Below are positions 45,207-56,371 of a stretch of DNA of 64,000 bases, one piece after another (position 1 is the stretch's first letter; each line of letters starts with the position of its first letter). A model generated the notes under the pieces. It worked only from the letters and a program-made list of their open reading frames with translations, did not search any database and was not told the DNA's origin. A program made the translations under genes and the position numbers. Source of the stretch: Basidiobolus meristosporus CBS 931.73 (lineage: Eukaryota; Basidiobolomycota; Basidiobolomycetes; Basidiobolales; Basidiobolaceae); the NCBI GenBank assembly GCA_002104905.1, contig MCFE01000059.1, positions 124,001-188,000 of the forward strand, given 5' to 3'.

Positions 45207-45946
45207 ATTAAGGCAATCTTCTATTTTGAGACGAAAGCCCTTTTTGACCTACCATCGCTAGATACCCTCTCATTGTCTTTTTTAAATAAACACCGATAAT
45301 ATATTTCTAGATATCGCATTCATTCCATCTTATTATCACGCCTGCTTTCTCATTTGTACAACAATCTCCCTTCTAGTTGCTCTAAGGCTGGTGTCCCACA
45401 GTTGCAGTTATGCTTGGGCGTAATAAACTACCTATTCTATAAACGGGTTTCCTGACCCAGGAATCTATGTTGTGCCGTTGTGTCAATAGTGATAAGACCA
45501 GGGTTCATATAGCAATATCTCGTGTGACTCTAGAAATCAAGAAGCTCTATTAATCAGGAAATGCTGTGGCATATAGACTTTCATGAGTAGTCTGGAGTAA
45601 TACACCGTGCCGCGGTTCCCAACAGGCTTGGGAGACATTGGATATATATCCCTTAACTACTGGTGGCACAGTACCTATTGCCGCCCTTTTGCGTCGGACC
45701 TTTTTATCAATCAGTACCTGGAATTACCTTTACCTGATCTTCCAGTGTGCTTGTAGTTATGGGCGGCTAAGTTGCAAACGATTGCTTGGACTTCCAATAG
45801 CTCCTTGCTATTTCCTACAGTACTGAAAACACTTCTATTTAGCAAGCTACATGATTGCTCAAAGCAGAAGATTCGAAGACGGGCCCCATTGAACAAATTT
45901 ATTTTAGTTATCCCAAGGAGATAGAAATCAAGGTGCACGGATTTCA
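45207..45946. other. Convergent intergenic region, no gene recognised
   Basis: 740 bp between the oxidase gene (+) and the DUF1295 gene (-). No coding evidence. Confidence 0.45.
45285..45290 (+). terminator. Polyadenylation-type signal after the copper oxidase gene
   Basis: An aataaa hexamer about 80 bp downstream of the stop codon. Confidence 0.4.
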
Positions 45947-46927
45947 TTATTCGGCCTTTTTGAATTCAGGTTTGGCTGGGATTGTGAAAGGAATGAACCT
46001 TGGTACTGCCTTTTTGTAGATCTTGTAAAGTGGATACTTTTTCTGTGTCAACATTTCAGTCACCAGAGTGGAGGCTTGGAATAAGGCGGTCAGTGACAGC
46101 GTACCAATGCCTGTCCAATGGAACCAAGTTGCACCTTCCATACTTGAAATGCCAAACAAATAGATTCCCCACCAAAAGGCCATCTCTCCAACGTAATTGG
46201 GATGTCTTGAAATCCCGAAGAGACCACTTGATAAGAATCCTCGCTTATAATCGTCTTCAAGAACAGCATTGGTCCGGATTAAATGGTGCTTACGCTCTTG
46301 GAAATTCCACTGTTGTTGATCGGCAACGATTTCTAATAGGATAGAAGCTAGACAAATTCCAGCCGCTGCGGTGTCGAGCCAATTATATGCCACCTTGTTT
46401 CCAACTCGAAGCACCACATAGCCCGGGAAAACCAAAGCTAGCAGAAGAAGATTCTGCCAGATGGCGATGAAAACCACATTCAAGATCTGAAACAACACCG
46501 GATGGAGGAAAGATCGAATGACGGGCCAACGGTAATCTTCTCCTGCCCAAGTATATCCTCCTTTGCGATGGAAGTTATATGTAAGTCTGGCCCCCCATAT
46601 CGTGGTTAGATAAAGAACCAAGCGTACTCGAGTGATTTGTAGCATCTCTTGAATATCCCCCAATCCGAAGCACCATACCCACAGATAATACACCGGGAGT
46701 ATTGACCATAGTTTGTCAACTTGCGAATAGTTCCCACTGATAACAGAGAGCAACCAAGTCACAAACGTAGCAAAGCCGCATATTACCAACGCATAGACAA
46801 ATGGATCCGAGGCAGACAGGGCGACTATGTTCGGGTGCAAGTTGTCCAATCCCCAACCATTGTTACCTACTTGAAACCAAATAGATTCAAGGAATGAATA
46901 TGTTGCGTTCCATGTAGTGTAATCCAT
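45947..46927 (-). CDS. DUF1295 / steroid 5-alpha-reductase-like membrane protein
   Basis: Intronless, 326 aa, multi-span membrane protein. The C-terminal part has the family's signature: GFLSSGLFGISRHPNYVGEMAFWWG, where the RHPNY...GE motif forms the NADPH/cofactor-binding region shared by 5-alpha reductases, ergosterol reductases and isoprenylcysteine methyltransferases. It is preceded by WNFQERKHHL. A DKLWSILP segment and YTWAGEDYRWPVIR in the middle match DUF1295 proteins. About eight hydrophobic spans are visible. Exact substrate (a steroid, fatty acyl chain or other lipid) is unknown. The C-terminus ends KPEFKKAE, a possible dilysine-type ER-retrieval tail. Placement in the ER is inferred. 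Confidence 0.85.
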   Translation of the reverse strand: MDYTTWNATYSFLESIWFQVGNNGWGLDNLHPNIVALSASDPFVYALVICGFATFVTWLLSVISGNYSQVDKLWSILPVYYLWVWCFGLGDIQEMLQITRVRLVLYLTTIWGARLTYNFHRKGGYTWAGEDYRWPVIRSFLHPVLFQILNVVFIAIWQNLLLLALVFPGYVVLRVGNKVAYNWLDTAAAGICLASILLEIVADQQQWNFQERKHHLIRTNAVLEDDYKRGFLSSGLFGISRHPNYVGEMAFWWGIYLFGISSMEGATWFHWTGIGTLSLTALFQASTLVTEMLTQKKYPLYKIYKKAVPRFIPFTIPAKPEFKKAE

Positions 46928-47297
46928 GCTTTAGTATCGGTGGTGAAAGTAGCAAACTTGAGACTTGTCTAAGCCACAAGTGAATACTCACGTTTCGAAG
47001 AATGAATAACGATAGCAAAAAGATTTGCTTTTTGGTGACTTTCTGGGACCCTAATCCTGGCCCCCAAAGCTGCATTGCGCAATCATCAATTTCCAGCACA
47101 AGCTACAATTATAATCGAGCATTTCACTGATGCGAATATAATTTGGTATTTATTTCTAGCATGCGTGGTTGCACAGATACACTCAAATTTAACTTGGATT
47201 TGGAATTGGTGTTCACGTAATGGAGGCATCGCGCCAAATCAATAAATAAATACATCCTCCTCTGGGTAGACAAGCGCTCCATTCTTTAAAACTACTG
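46928..47297. other. Short intergenic region
   Basis: 370 bp between two minus-strand genes, holding the DUF1295 promoter and the Nth1 3' end. No gene seen. Confidence 0.45.
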
Positions 47298-48710
47298 CTA
47301 TTTGTTCACAAAGGATTTTTTTAGTTGGGCGCTCGGGCACCATTGTGAAACTGGGCATTCTGAACATTTGGGCTTCACCCCCTTGCACATGATCTGTCCA
47401 AAGCCAACAAGCAAGGGGTTGATCCCCCTCCAGTATTCCTGAGGCAGCCAGTCTTCTAAAGCCTAATTAATATACACGTATGAGGGATATGGGGATATTC
47501 TCCAAGAGAAAATGCCACAGCTTTACCACTCTGGTGTCTTCTGGAGCCGTAGTTTTCACCCATCCTAGTCGGTTGGTAATACGATGGACATGAATATCAA
47601 CACCAATGCCAGTATTTCTAAGGGATTTCGGATCAGCACCAGTAGGAAAACAAGACAATATGGAAAAGCTCACTTGAACCAAGCACATTGCATCGTCAGA
47701 TAAGCCTAAGGGCGTATATCAGACTCCTAGTTCAAGAATACAAAGTACCAAAGCTCAATACCATCTTGGGGCCCACACCAGGGAGTTTGATCAAATCCTC
47801 TACATTATCTGGAATGTCGCCATCATATTGCTCGACGCATATTTTGGCGGAGCGTTGTATAAAGCTAGGTATGCGACGTCAATACAAAGGGACGCCAAAT
47901 ACACATGCATTGTTGAAAAAGCCTACCCTCTCTTGGACTGATGAAAGCCAACTTTACTGATGCATTGACCCAGCAATTCACCATCCATCTCGAGAACTGA
48001 CTTGGCGGAAATTTCCCCGAGTTGATTCAGCTTCTTGATAGCATCTGCCGTCACTTCGTCTTTGGTTCTTGAAGAAAGCATCAGCGCCAGAAGAGTTTGA
48101 AATCTAAAATTCTGCCTGGATTGTTGATATACTATACACTTCCGATATCAAATCAATTGGATCAAGTGCTCACCTTTGGGTTTGCTGCTGCATCACCCAA
48201 CCTCTCACATCCCATTGTATCGACAGCTGCAGTATGTGTTCGTCTATATTCAGCAATTTTGTCATACACCATCTTCCAATTTTCTGGCTCCTCGTTGAGT
48301 TCTCTTTTGTTCGCCTTGGAGCGGGTGAATACTTTGGGTAGCGTATCTAGATTTTTCTCTTTTTTCAAAGTGATCTTCTTTGTTGGCGTATCGAGAGGAA
48401 AGTATTTAAGCGAGGAGGAATCTGTGAGCGTATTCTCTTCTTTCTTGATTGGTTGAAAATCGACCTTCGAGGCGGCGGGATCACCGCTGGTCTTGGATGT
48501 TTTCGTGTATTTCCTGGGAACTTTCTGGCCCCCCAGGCGCGCCGCCTTCGAAATGGACTCTGGAGTGGTGTTTTCTTGCTTTACCAGGTTTTCACCTTCC
48601 GAAGAATTGGTGTCGGAGAAATCGCTGGGAACTGGGGTCAAACTCGAGTCCGAGCTGAAATCCACTTCTTTTTTGACTTTTGTGCTTCTGGAATTAGACC
48701 TTAGTTTCAT
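47298..48710 (-). CDS. NTH1: Endonuclease III-like DNA glycosylase/AP lyase
   Basis: Six-exon model (minus order): 48174-48710, 47927-48111, 47762-47864, 47674-47705 (32 nt), 47527-47617, 47298-47462; 370 aa. Removes oxidised pyrimidines and cuts the abasic strand in base-excision repair, in nucleus and mitochondria. All key parts are present: [17 protein letters not shown]; the helix-hairpin-helix LPGVGPKM with catalytic Lys at about 274; the catalytic Asp at about 293 in GVDIHVHR; and a [4Fe-4S] ligand set C342-x6-C349-x2-C352-x5-C358. The N-terminal 140 residues are a Lys/Ser-rich, probably disordered extension with nuclear-signal-like patches. The open frame continues upstream of 48710 to a Met at 48827, but that part reads like UTR. 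The gene is divergent from L2HGDH across 373 bp. Confidence 0.92.
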
Positions 48711-49083
48711 GCTCGACAGGTGGACTACCTGGGACAGTGGAGCTGCGTAAAAGGGAATTGGGTGAGGAATTAAATTGGTAATGTTAATGTATGCTTTAAA
48801 AAAATTGCTCCGAAGATTCACCATCAATGGTCAGGAAATCTGGTCGCACCCATCAATTCAGGATTATATAGTGTGGGTTGACTGAGGTAATCAGATCGGT
48901 CGTCAATGTTCCTTCATTTGACTTCACCTACAAATACATCTGTTTACTTCATAAAATCAAAGCCACCAATCATCGAGGCGTGGCATCAACTATGAGTAGA
49001 CACTGACCTATGATTACGATCTAGGTGATGATTTTGTAATCGTGTTTAGCACAGTGACCTGTCTTACCCAAGACGCTTTCATT
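48711..49083. promoter_or_regulatory. Bidirectional promoter region between Nth1 and L2HGDH genes
   Basis: Only 373 bp separate the start codons of two divergent genes. No clear TATA box is seen, so regulation may be shared, but no element is identified. Confidence 0.45.
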
Positions 49084-50474
49084 ATGTTTAAAACAGTTGC
49101 TCGATTACAGTTACATAATAATACGCGCTTCACGCGTTTGGCTCTCAGGAGTGGTCTCATACCCTCGAAACGATACTTCAGTGATGTTCCAGAGTTCACT
49201 GTCGATCATCTAGTCATTGGCGGGGGAGTGGTTGGCTTAGCAGTAGCCGAGAGACTGTCGAGGCATTCAGGAAGTTCTACCATTGTAGTTGAAAAGAACT
49301 CAAGAATCGGTGAGGAGACCAGGTTTGTTAAAAGATCCATTATCTTGGCCAGTCGTGTTTGACCAGTCTCAACAGAAGTGGTCTAATAGCTGATTCTACT
49401 TTGTAGTTCTCGTAACAGTGAAGTTATTCATGCCGGCCTTTACTACCCGGAGGACTCTTTAAAGACCAGCCTGTGTATTCGCGGAAAAAACATGTTATAT
49501 GATTTTTGTAACAAGCATGCTGTTCCTCATTCGCAAATCGGCAAGTGGGTTGTAGCCAAAAATGAGGAGCAAACAGACTATTTGTTACGATTGGAAGAGA
49601 AGGCGAAGCGCTTGAACATCCCAGCAGAGTTTATATCTTTGAAAGAGAGAGAGAGACTAGAGCCAGCAGTCAGAGCCAAAGAAGCTTTAGTAAGTCCAAC
49701 TACGGGAATCGTTGACTCCCACGCATTGATGGAACGCCTAGAATACATCATCACCGAGAACGGGGCTGATGTTGCATGTATGACCTCAGTAGAGGGAATA
49801 GTGAAGGCCGAGGGTGGTCAAGGATATATGGTGAAGGTGAACACCGATGGCGATGTAAGTTTCATCTTAGCCAAGACTGTTATCAATTGTGCTGGATTAT
49901 GGGCAGATCGTATCGCAGGCATGGTGATGGACCAGAACAGTCAAAGCTGGAAAGATTTGAAAATTCACTATGTGAAAGGACATTACTATGGCTACCGTGG
50001 CTTACCAAAGGTGTCTCGGCTGATATATCCTTGCCCCGAGAGAAACCTCGCTGGTCTAGGAACTCATTTAACTTTAGATCTGGCTGGCAAAATGAAGTTT
50101 GGCCCAGATGTTAAATATATCAAGGACCCCAGCGATTACCATATCGAAGAAGGTGAAAGGCTAGACGACTTTCTGAATGCCATTAGAGAGTACCTGCCAG
50201 AAGTCAGGCAGGAGGGCCTGTATGCGGACTACACCGGAATCAGGTAATTGAACAAACAATTTCACACCACTGTGCATTCCATTGATTCCGATTTCATGCA
50301 AGACCGAAGCTTCAAGCACCTGGTGACCCATTTAGGGATTTTGTTATCCGAGAAGAAATCGACAATAATCTGCCTGGCTTCGTCAACTGCGTAGGCATCG
50401 AAAGTCCCGGTTTGACCGCGTCGTTGGCCATCGGGGAGATGGTAGAGAGGATCCTTTATGGGAAGTCGCTTTAA
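49084..50474 (+). CDS. L2HGDH: L-2-hydroxyglutarate dehydrogenase, mitochondrial
   Basis: Three exons, 49084-49322, 49407-50243, 50303-50474; 415 aa. FAD-dependent enzyme that oxidises L-2-hydroxyglutarate, a side product of malate dehydrogenase, to 2-oxoglutarate (metabolite repair). The N-terminus (MFKTVARLQLHNNTRFTRLA...) is basic with hydroxyl residues and no acid for 30 residues, as in a mitochondrial presequence. The FAD dinucleotide-binding motif GGGVVGLAVAERL starts at about residue 46. Typical blocks follow: SRNSEVIHAGLYYP, KWVVA, SPTTGIVDSHALM, INCAGLWAD, YVKGHYYGY, and near the end DFVIREE and NCVGIESPGLTASLAIG. An upstream in-frame Met exists but the chosen start gives a cleaner presequence. 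The exon 1 donor is gtttgt, slightly off consensus. Confidence 0.94.
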
Positions 50475-50766
50475 ATGAAGTAAAATGCTCGCGATTTTTA
50501 TTGTATTCTGAATTTCAAGATACCGAGGGTTCACTCGCATTGTCTGGTGTTGCATCAATAAAGTTACCTCTGATACCCATAAACTGCAGATATAGGGAGC
50601 ATAAACTTGTTTCAAGGTTTCCAGCTTAAAACGTATTATGTGGAAGAGAGCGATGCGAAAAAGATGCTCTAAACTGGAAAGGGGAGGCGTATCATTAGGC
50701 TTGTGGTACTCTGGGTAAAGACTGAATCAAAATGCTTGGTGATGGGAATGTCTATTTGGAGCAGAA
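50475..50766. other. Short convergent intergenic region
   Basis: 290 bp between the L2HGDH (+) and NEDD1-like (-) genes. No gene seen. Confidence 0.4.
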
Positions 50767-53654
50767 TCAATAGGAATTTTTTAAACGATGGTTTTCCTCC
50801 CGTAATTGCTCCAGTTCTTCTTCCATTTTCTGGGTTTGGCTTGCTTGGCTTTCAAGCCAGTCTTCACGCATTTCCTCCTGATTAAACTGGTTAGATATCC
50901 AAGAGCTCCGCCGAGAAAGTCTTTCGCACAATAATGCAAGATTCTTACCTGCTGAATAAACATTTGCCGGACCATTTCCAATTGCATGGCTCTAATTTCT
51001 TCTCGAATTGAGGCTTGAACCTCACTAACATAATCTCTGAGGCACTCTTGCACCACTTGCTGAACCACCTGGACCTGAGTTTCTGAGAAATGCCCTGCCA
51101 TATCTCCAGCATCCCGATGCAGCATATGGTCATTGATTCTGGATGATATTCCTAACGAATCGGCTCCTGGTGTACTAGCTTGGGCCAGTAAGCCCCGTCC
51201 GTTCGGTTTGGGGGTTCCATTAGAAGTAATGCGAGAATGGGTCGTATGATGCCGGATAGCGCCACTTGGGGTCTGAATGAAGAATCGTTAGTATCGGAAG
51301 TCTGTGAAAATCACTAAGGTGGCGACGAAATCATACCTCTCCCGAGTACAATTTAGTAGGCGAATACGGGCTTTTCAGGTTGCTTGAAGCAACGCTACCT
51401 AGAGTTCTTGGGGAATTCGTCAAGCCAATGGGGGTGCTGTACAACACATCTGTATGTCGTGAAGTATTTGTGGGCGTAATAGGCCCACCGGTGACGGACA
51501 AACTTCGTTGGCGAACCTCCTCTCTATCCTGGCTAGGTATCTCCGGATTTACACTGCTACCAGTCACAATCATTGATTTTGGTCGAGTAGCATGACGGCT
51601 ACCAATGCTACGCGTAGAAGGAGTGTTCGTGTTAGGAGATATAAGTGACTCTAGTACACAGGCGTTAGACTTGAAAAGGGATGTCTGACTATCGTTTGTA
51701 GCAAAAGGAATACCTAGTTGCTGTTTACCTCGGATAGGGGAGTATCCGATGGTGCTATCTAAAGTGAATCGTCGCGTATCAGGGGAAATTGATTCGTCCG
51801 CTGAACAATATATCAATAAACGGATCTGATCACACGGACTTGGACAAGGATATACATACCCAACCGATAGGTTGGCTTTGTTTGGAACTTGGACTCCTCT
51901 ATCGATGAATCAAGATCCTCAGCGCCAGGCAAAGTTGGGCCGGTTCGATGATGCGCTATATAGAAGCATTAACCTCAAACCAAACAGAGATCTTGCTATC
52001 ATACAAATGAGACGTCTGTATCTTACGTTCATGAAGCAGTGATGGCGAGCTAAAATCTACGCTTGGCGAGCTAAATAGCGGGCTATTGGGCGAATTTACC
52101 CCAGGCATACTGAATCGCGCTGTGTTGCCAGCGATCCGAGCAATACCAGGGTTTCGTTTGGCACGAGGAGTTTTCACCGGAGCGCCGGTCTAGCAGTGAG
52201 GTTAATACATAAATAAGGGCATTTCAAATGGCTGATTACCGTACGTACTTGATATAGAACGGTCCGAACTCGCTCCCCTTCGATTTGTGTTGTTTTAATA
52301 GGCTCCTTTAAATCCAATTTGTAGGCAAATATTACACCTGAGGGAACGATGCGGGAAAAAACGCTTAATCTCAAGCTTCGAGTTGACCTCTGATAAGGAG
52401 TTACCTTGATTCGTCCCCACAATGAATATTGGGGATTCTGCCGTGCAAGCCAAAGCGGTTAGAGGGGCCGAAGCGGTCCATGTACGAACAGCCCTTTTTC
52501 GCGCGTTACAAAGAGTAATTAGGCCTTTGCCGAATGCTTTGACAATGTCGAATCCCAATGTGATAATTACCTTTTGCGATCCACGTCAAAAACGAAGATC
52601 TTTCTATCTAAACCAACTGAGCACAGCATCATATGATTGAAGGGAGAAAACTGCAATCCAGTAATAGGCGCATGATGTGCGTTCCGCTCAACATGGACTG
52701 TACGCGGAAGCTCTTGAGTGTTCCAGAAGTAGATGTGTCCGTCATCGCCGGCAGCCACCAAGTGGGAACGTTTGGTCGAAAACTCAAGATGAACAAGCCG
52801 CTAAATATGGCTCAGTTAGCTTGGTCCACAGCTCGTGGCATATTAATACACTTTACTTCTGAGGCGTCATGAATCAATTTAGTAGCAGTGTTCTTCATAA
52901 GATTGTGTAGATAGAGAACATTGTCAGCATCTAATGAAGCTAGGAAGCTATCATCGCTATTAATAGCAATAGCTGCAATTGGCCCATTATGCTCTTGCTA
53001 AAAAACCATTAGATTTCCTTCTGGGTGAAAAGGGAAGCTGCGTAAATACCTCCACTCGATCGACAAATTCTCGAGTATTGCAATCCAAGCATCGAAGGAC
53101 GCCGGCGCTTCCACCTATCCAGAGTCGACCAGAACGTGGAGCAAATCGAATTGCTTGTACATTTTCTTGCAACTGGACTTAAAGGTGAGTGCTAGAGATA
53201 AAGTACCAAGAATGTCATTTCACGTACACGTTGTTTGTCCCATAGATCCCATAAAACATATCCATCATTATCTTGATGGTACAGAGAGATAGAATGCTGC
53301 ACATCCAAAATAGCAAGCATAGAGTCTGTTAAATTGAAGGGTTGAGGAAAACATTCAATCGAAGTGCAGTGCATGTCAACTATATATCATCATGGGCGGC
53401 AACTCAAAAAAGATACTCTCAGGATTCCAGCAAACCATAACTGCCTCTGCTTGCAACGGTACAGAGTTGGTTAGGTCCATCTCAGACGCTCTGTTCCACC
53501 AAGTGATATCGGTCTTGGAACCCGTTTCAGGAATAGCCAAGCTGTAAGTGATCAGAGATTTCGAACCGACAAGCAAGGTTCCGCGAGTTAGGGAACTTGT
53601 ACCATTAGCAACACCCATACTGGGAGTATTGGTGTTGGAGGGAATTCTAGACAT
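50767..53654 (-). CDS. NEDD1-like WD40 protein (gamma-tubulin recruitment)
   Basis: Twelve-exon model (minus order): 53417-53654, 53228-53379, 53050-53172, 52857-52997, 52571-52800, 52405-52493, 52249-52337, 52027-52189, 51860-51955, 51337-51800, 50949-51272, 50767-50877; 739 aa. NEDD1 (GCP-WD) brings gamma-tubulin ring complexes to spindle poles and microtubule arrays. The N-terminal half is a WD40 propeller: AAGDDGHIYFWN, then HHAPITGLQFSPFNHMMLCSVGLDRKIFVFD, and a VGTNQGVIFAYKLDLKEP blade, which match NEDD1 more than other WD proteins. The middle is Ser/Pro-rich with many SP/TP sites. The C-terminus has the helix REEIRAMQLEMVRQMFIQQ, matching the gamma-tubulin-binding end of NEDD1, and then a Glu-rich coiled coil. 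The exon 6 acceptor (52493) and the first exon are the least certain parts. Confidence 0.85.
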
Positions 53655-55847
53655 ATTCCTAGTACTGTTATTGGAAAAGCGCTTTGACAATCAATCGAGG
53701 TAATGTTTCCACAAAATTGCTTTAGTAGGCGGTAATATTTAAAGGATTCTATGTCTACACGGGTAGATATATGAAAATTGAAGTAGCACCCAAGTAAAAT
53801 GCAAGAATAAATAAGTTGGATTGTCAAGGAAACGCAACAAAAGCCAAGTGAATACTATTCAAAATACAACCAATATGTTTGTATTGCCCAACCTCTGACC
53901 TGATATTCATCAAATGCTTGGATTCCTATTTACTTGGATTTCCCAAGCAGATTTCTCGTTTGTATTCTCCAATAATACATCCTATTTAGTGCCTAAACGT
54001 ATTCTATTTTTTTCTCGTTTGTTTTGATAATAAAATTCTTTGCCTTATAGTTAAATTGCCTAGATCTAATTAATGAAAGGTTACCTAAACTATGCGAGTG
54101 TCACGTGCGCCTGAACTCATCAAGGGTAACCCTACCCATCATGTTAATGCTCTTATTTATTGCTAAAATTTCCAACAACAGCGTATGGTGCACTTTTTGC
54201 GAACTGGGCGTATTCGTGAACTCAGCTTCAATATAGGTCTGGAAGGGTTGTGAAAAAGTTTGAGATTCAGCGAGGTCTTTTCATTAATATACTAATGCAC
54301 ACCTCCATGACCTGGTCAGCTTGTTGTGTATTATTGACTCAAGGAGTGCATTGGTTTGGAAAGCAAGGTGCGCGATATTCAGTCGAAATGGCTGGCTAGA
54401 GAATATACAAAATTACATCTTCTTGAGCAAGGTTTCGGCATTCTTGTTTGCATATCGATAGGCTATCGATGGAAAGACGAATTGGCAGGCGAACTTGACA
54501 TCATGCAGCCGGATAACTTTTCTTTTGGAGCCTGTTATCAGGCTATACGTCTCTAAATACAGCCCTTTAGAATTGAAAAATCGTCATGCAAATAAGGAGA
54601 ATAGAAACCATTCATTATTTTCCAGAGCAAGTCGTCGCACATACATTCCAGGATACACATGGCAGGCGTAGATATCTCAATCCGTTTATGAAAACTGTTT
54701 AAAACTCTATTGAGAGTATTCAATGACCCTATTCAACTAATAACCAAACTAGCTACTTATTTACGTAAAGATATGAGGATGGAAGTATATTTCCTCCCCA
54801 TTTTCCTTATTTTTCCATAACATATGGTGGATAAGCTTGTCGTATAATGGTTCATATCCCCCTTCCTCGATAGCCTTGTAAGAGTTGAGGGTAGAGCTCC
54901 TGTAACATTTGTTGAGTTCAAGGTGCGGGAAATACAACTATTGTAGGTAAATACCCGGTTTGATATACATTTGAGAAGCATCTGTCTGGGCTAAAACGTG
55001 CCATACTTCATGTCAGTGTTTGCAAGGGCTTGAACGGATAATGTAACAAGTATTTAAGCCGGAGGGGGTGTTGAATCATCACGTTCTCTATGAAACACAT
55101 CTCACTAAGCAATAGCTAATCAACTTTACCATCATTGTCGAAGCTGCATCCCCATGATATGAGGGATTGGGGCCACAAATCAACTGCGACACTCATTACG
55201 TGTGAGAAGCCCAGGATTAACTCATATTCCAGTGATGATTGTGATTGTGGAAAGACGCCATACAACCTTCCCCTCGCTGAGTACGCAAATGTGACCAAAA
55301 CCCCACAGACCAGAATGAGTTGGATAGTATCATTCTGTCCACCTCTGATGCGTATTCTCACGCTGAATCATTGAATATATCCAAGTTCAGCTACCGATGA
55401 CATTAATGACTGTGGTGGAGGGAACACTCATCAGCAGCACCTGGATGCTACTTTGTATACGCAGAAGTGAAGCTACGAGCATGACAATGCCCCCAAATCA
55501 GATGATCCAATGTACCATTTTATAGAGGATACGTCAGCCTCCTCACTTAAATTAACATTGACATGTATTGTGGATTTTATACAGGCCTCTATTACAAATC
55601 GATGGACATGGTCGATATCCTGGCGAGTTTGCCTTCATGGATGATACGGCCTGGCCTTACCAATATCACAATCTATTATTCTCCAACAATAACTGGGGTT
55701 AAAAATAAGTCATACATCAGTGGTTGTGATTAATGAATGTTCATCATTGTAATCAATCAATCCAACGTGTCAGATATCGCTCATTCTAGTATATAAAACA
55801 GTCCACTGTTGGGGTTTGCTCATCAGCATTCCACATTCCAAATCATT
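53655..55847. other. Divergent 2.2-kb spacer, no gene recognised
   Basis: AT-rich. A minus-strand frame at 55116-55361 has a hydrophobic start but no ATG. Nothing else stands out. Confidence 0.45.
55790..55798 (+). promoter_or_regulatory. TATA box of the GPI-type protein gene
   Basis: tatataaaa, about 50 bp before the ATG at 55848. Confidence 0.5.
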
Positions 55848-56371
55848 ATGAAGGCCCAAAGCGTATACTTGTGTGTACTACTGTTGTGCATTTCCAATAC
55901 TTGCCTGGTTCAAGGTATGTTCTTAGTATCTGATTTTTTGTGCAGGAACGAAACGGTTAACCCCGTAGCTAAGCTCAATCAAGCACCTCGCAGCCTCCAG
56001 CCGAATCTCCGAGCAACAACAAAGAAATCACTAAAGTAATTGAAAGCACATCCATACAATCATCGCAAGGTGCGCAACAAACTCAAGGGAGCATGAACCA
56101 AGGAGGCCCTCAGAATCCACGGAATACAGGGAGTGGAGCCACCCCGACTGGCACGGGAGCAGGCCAAAATCAAACTATAACAAGTACCCAGTCATCCAAC
56201 AACTCGGCGACAGCAACAACACGACCACCCATTGATTATCCTACACCATCAACACATGCAACTGCCTATTTCCCAAATGTGTACAAAAACCCTAACCAGG
56301 GAAATACTCTATATAGTGCAGAATTAACGGCGATTTCTCTTATAATAGGGGTATTTCATTTTATGTGCTGA
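55848..56371 (+). CDS. Small Ser/Thr-rich GPI-anchored-type cell-surface protein
   Basis: Two exons, 55848-55914 and 55974-56371; 154 aa. The first exon encodes a signal peptide (MKAQSVYLCVLLLCISNTC) cut near LVQA-QSS. The 59-nt intron has a gtatgt donor, a ggttaacc branch-like site and a gctaag acceptor. It is needed because the other two phases stop early. The mature part is low-complexity Ser/Thr/Gln/Asn/Gly (GSGATPTGTGAGQ, TSTQSSNNSATATT), expected to be O-glycosylated. The C-terminus has a short polar stretch followed by the hydrophobic end LTAISLIIGVFHFMC, the layout of a GPI-anchor signal. It is probably a cell-wall or plasma-membrane surface protein of lineage-specific sequence. No enzymatic domain is present. 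A TATA box lies 50 bp upstream. Confidence 0.68.

Noticed and set aside
48711-48827. Longer N-terminus for Nth1 from the Met at 48827
   Set aside because: The extra residues read like translated UTR, with no presequence character. Not fully excluded.
55116-55361. Minus-strand frame with a hydrophobic start resembling a signal peptide
   Set aside because: Starts with GTG and has no ATG before the hydrophobic part; no TATA box at a fitting distance.
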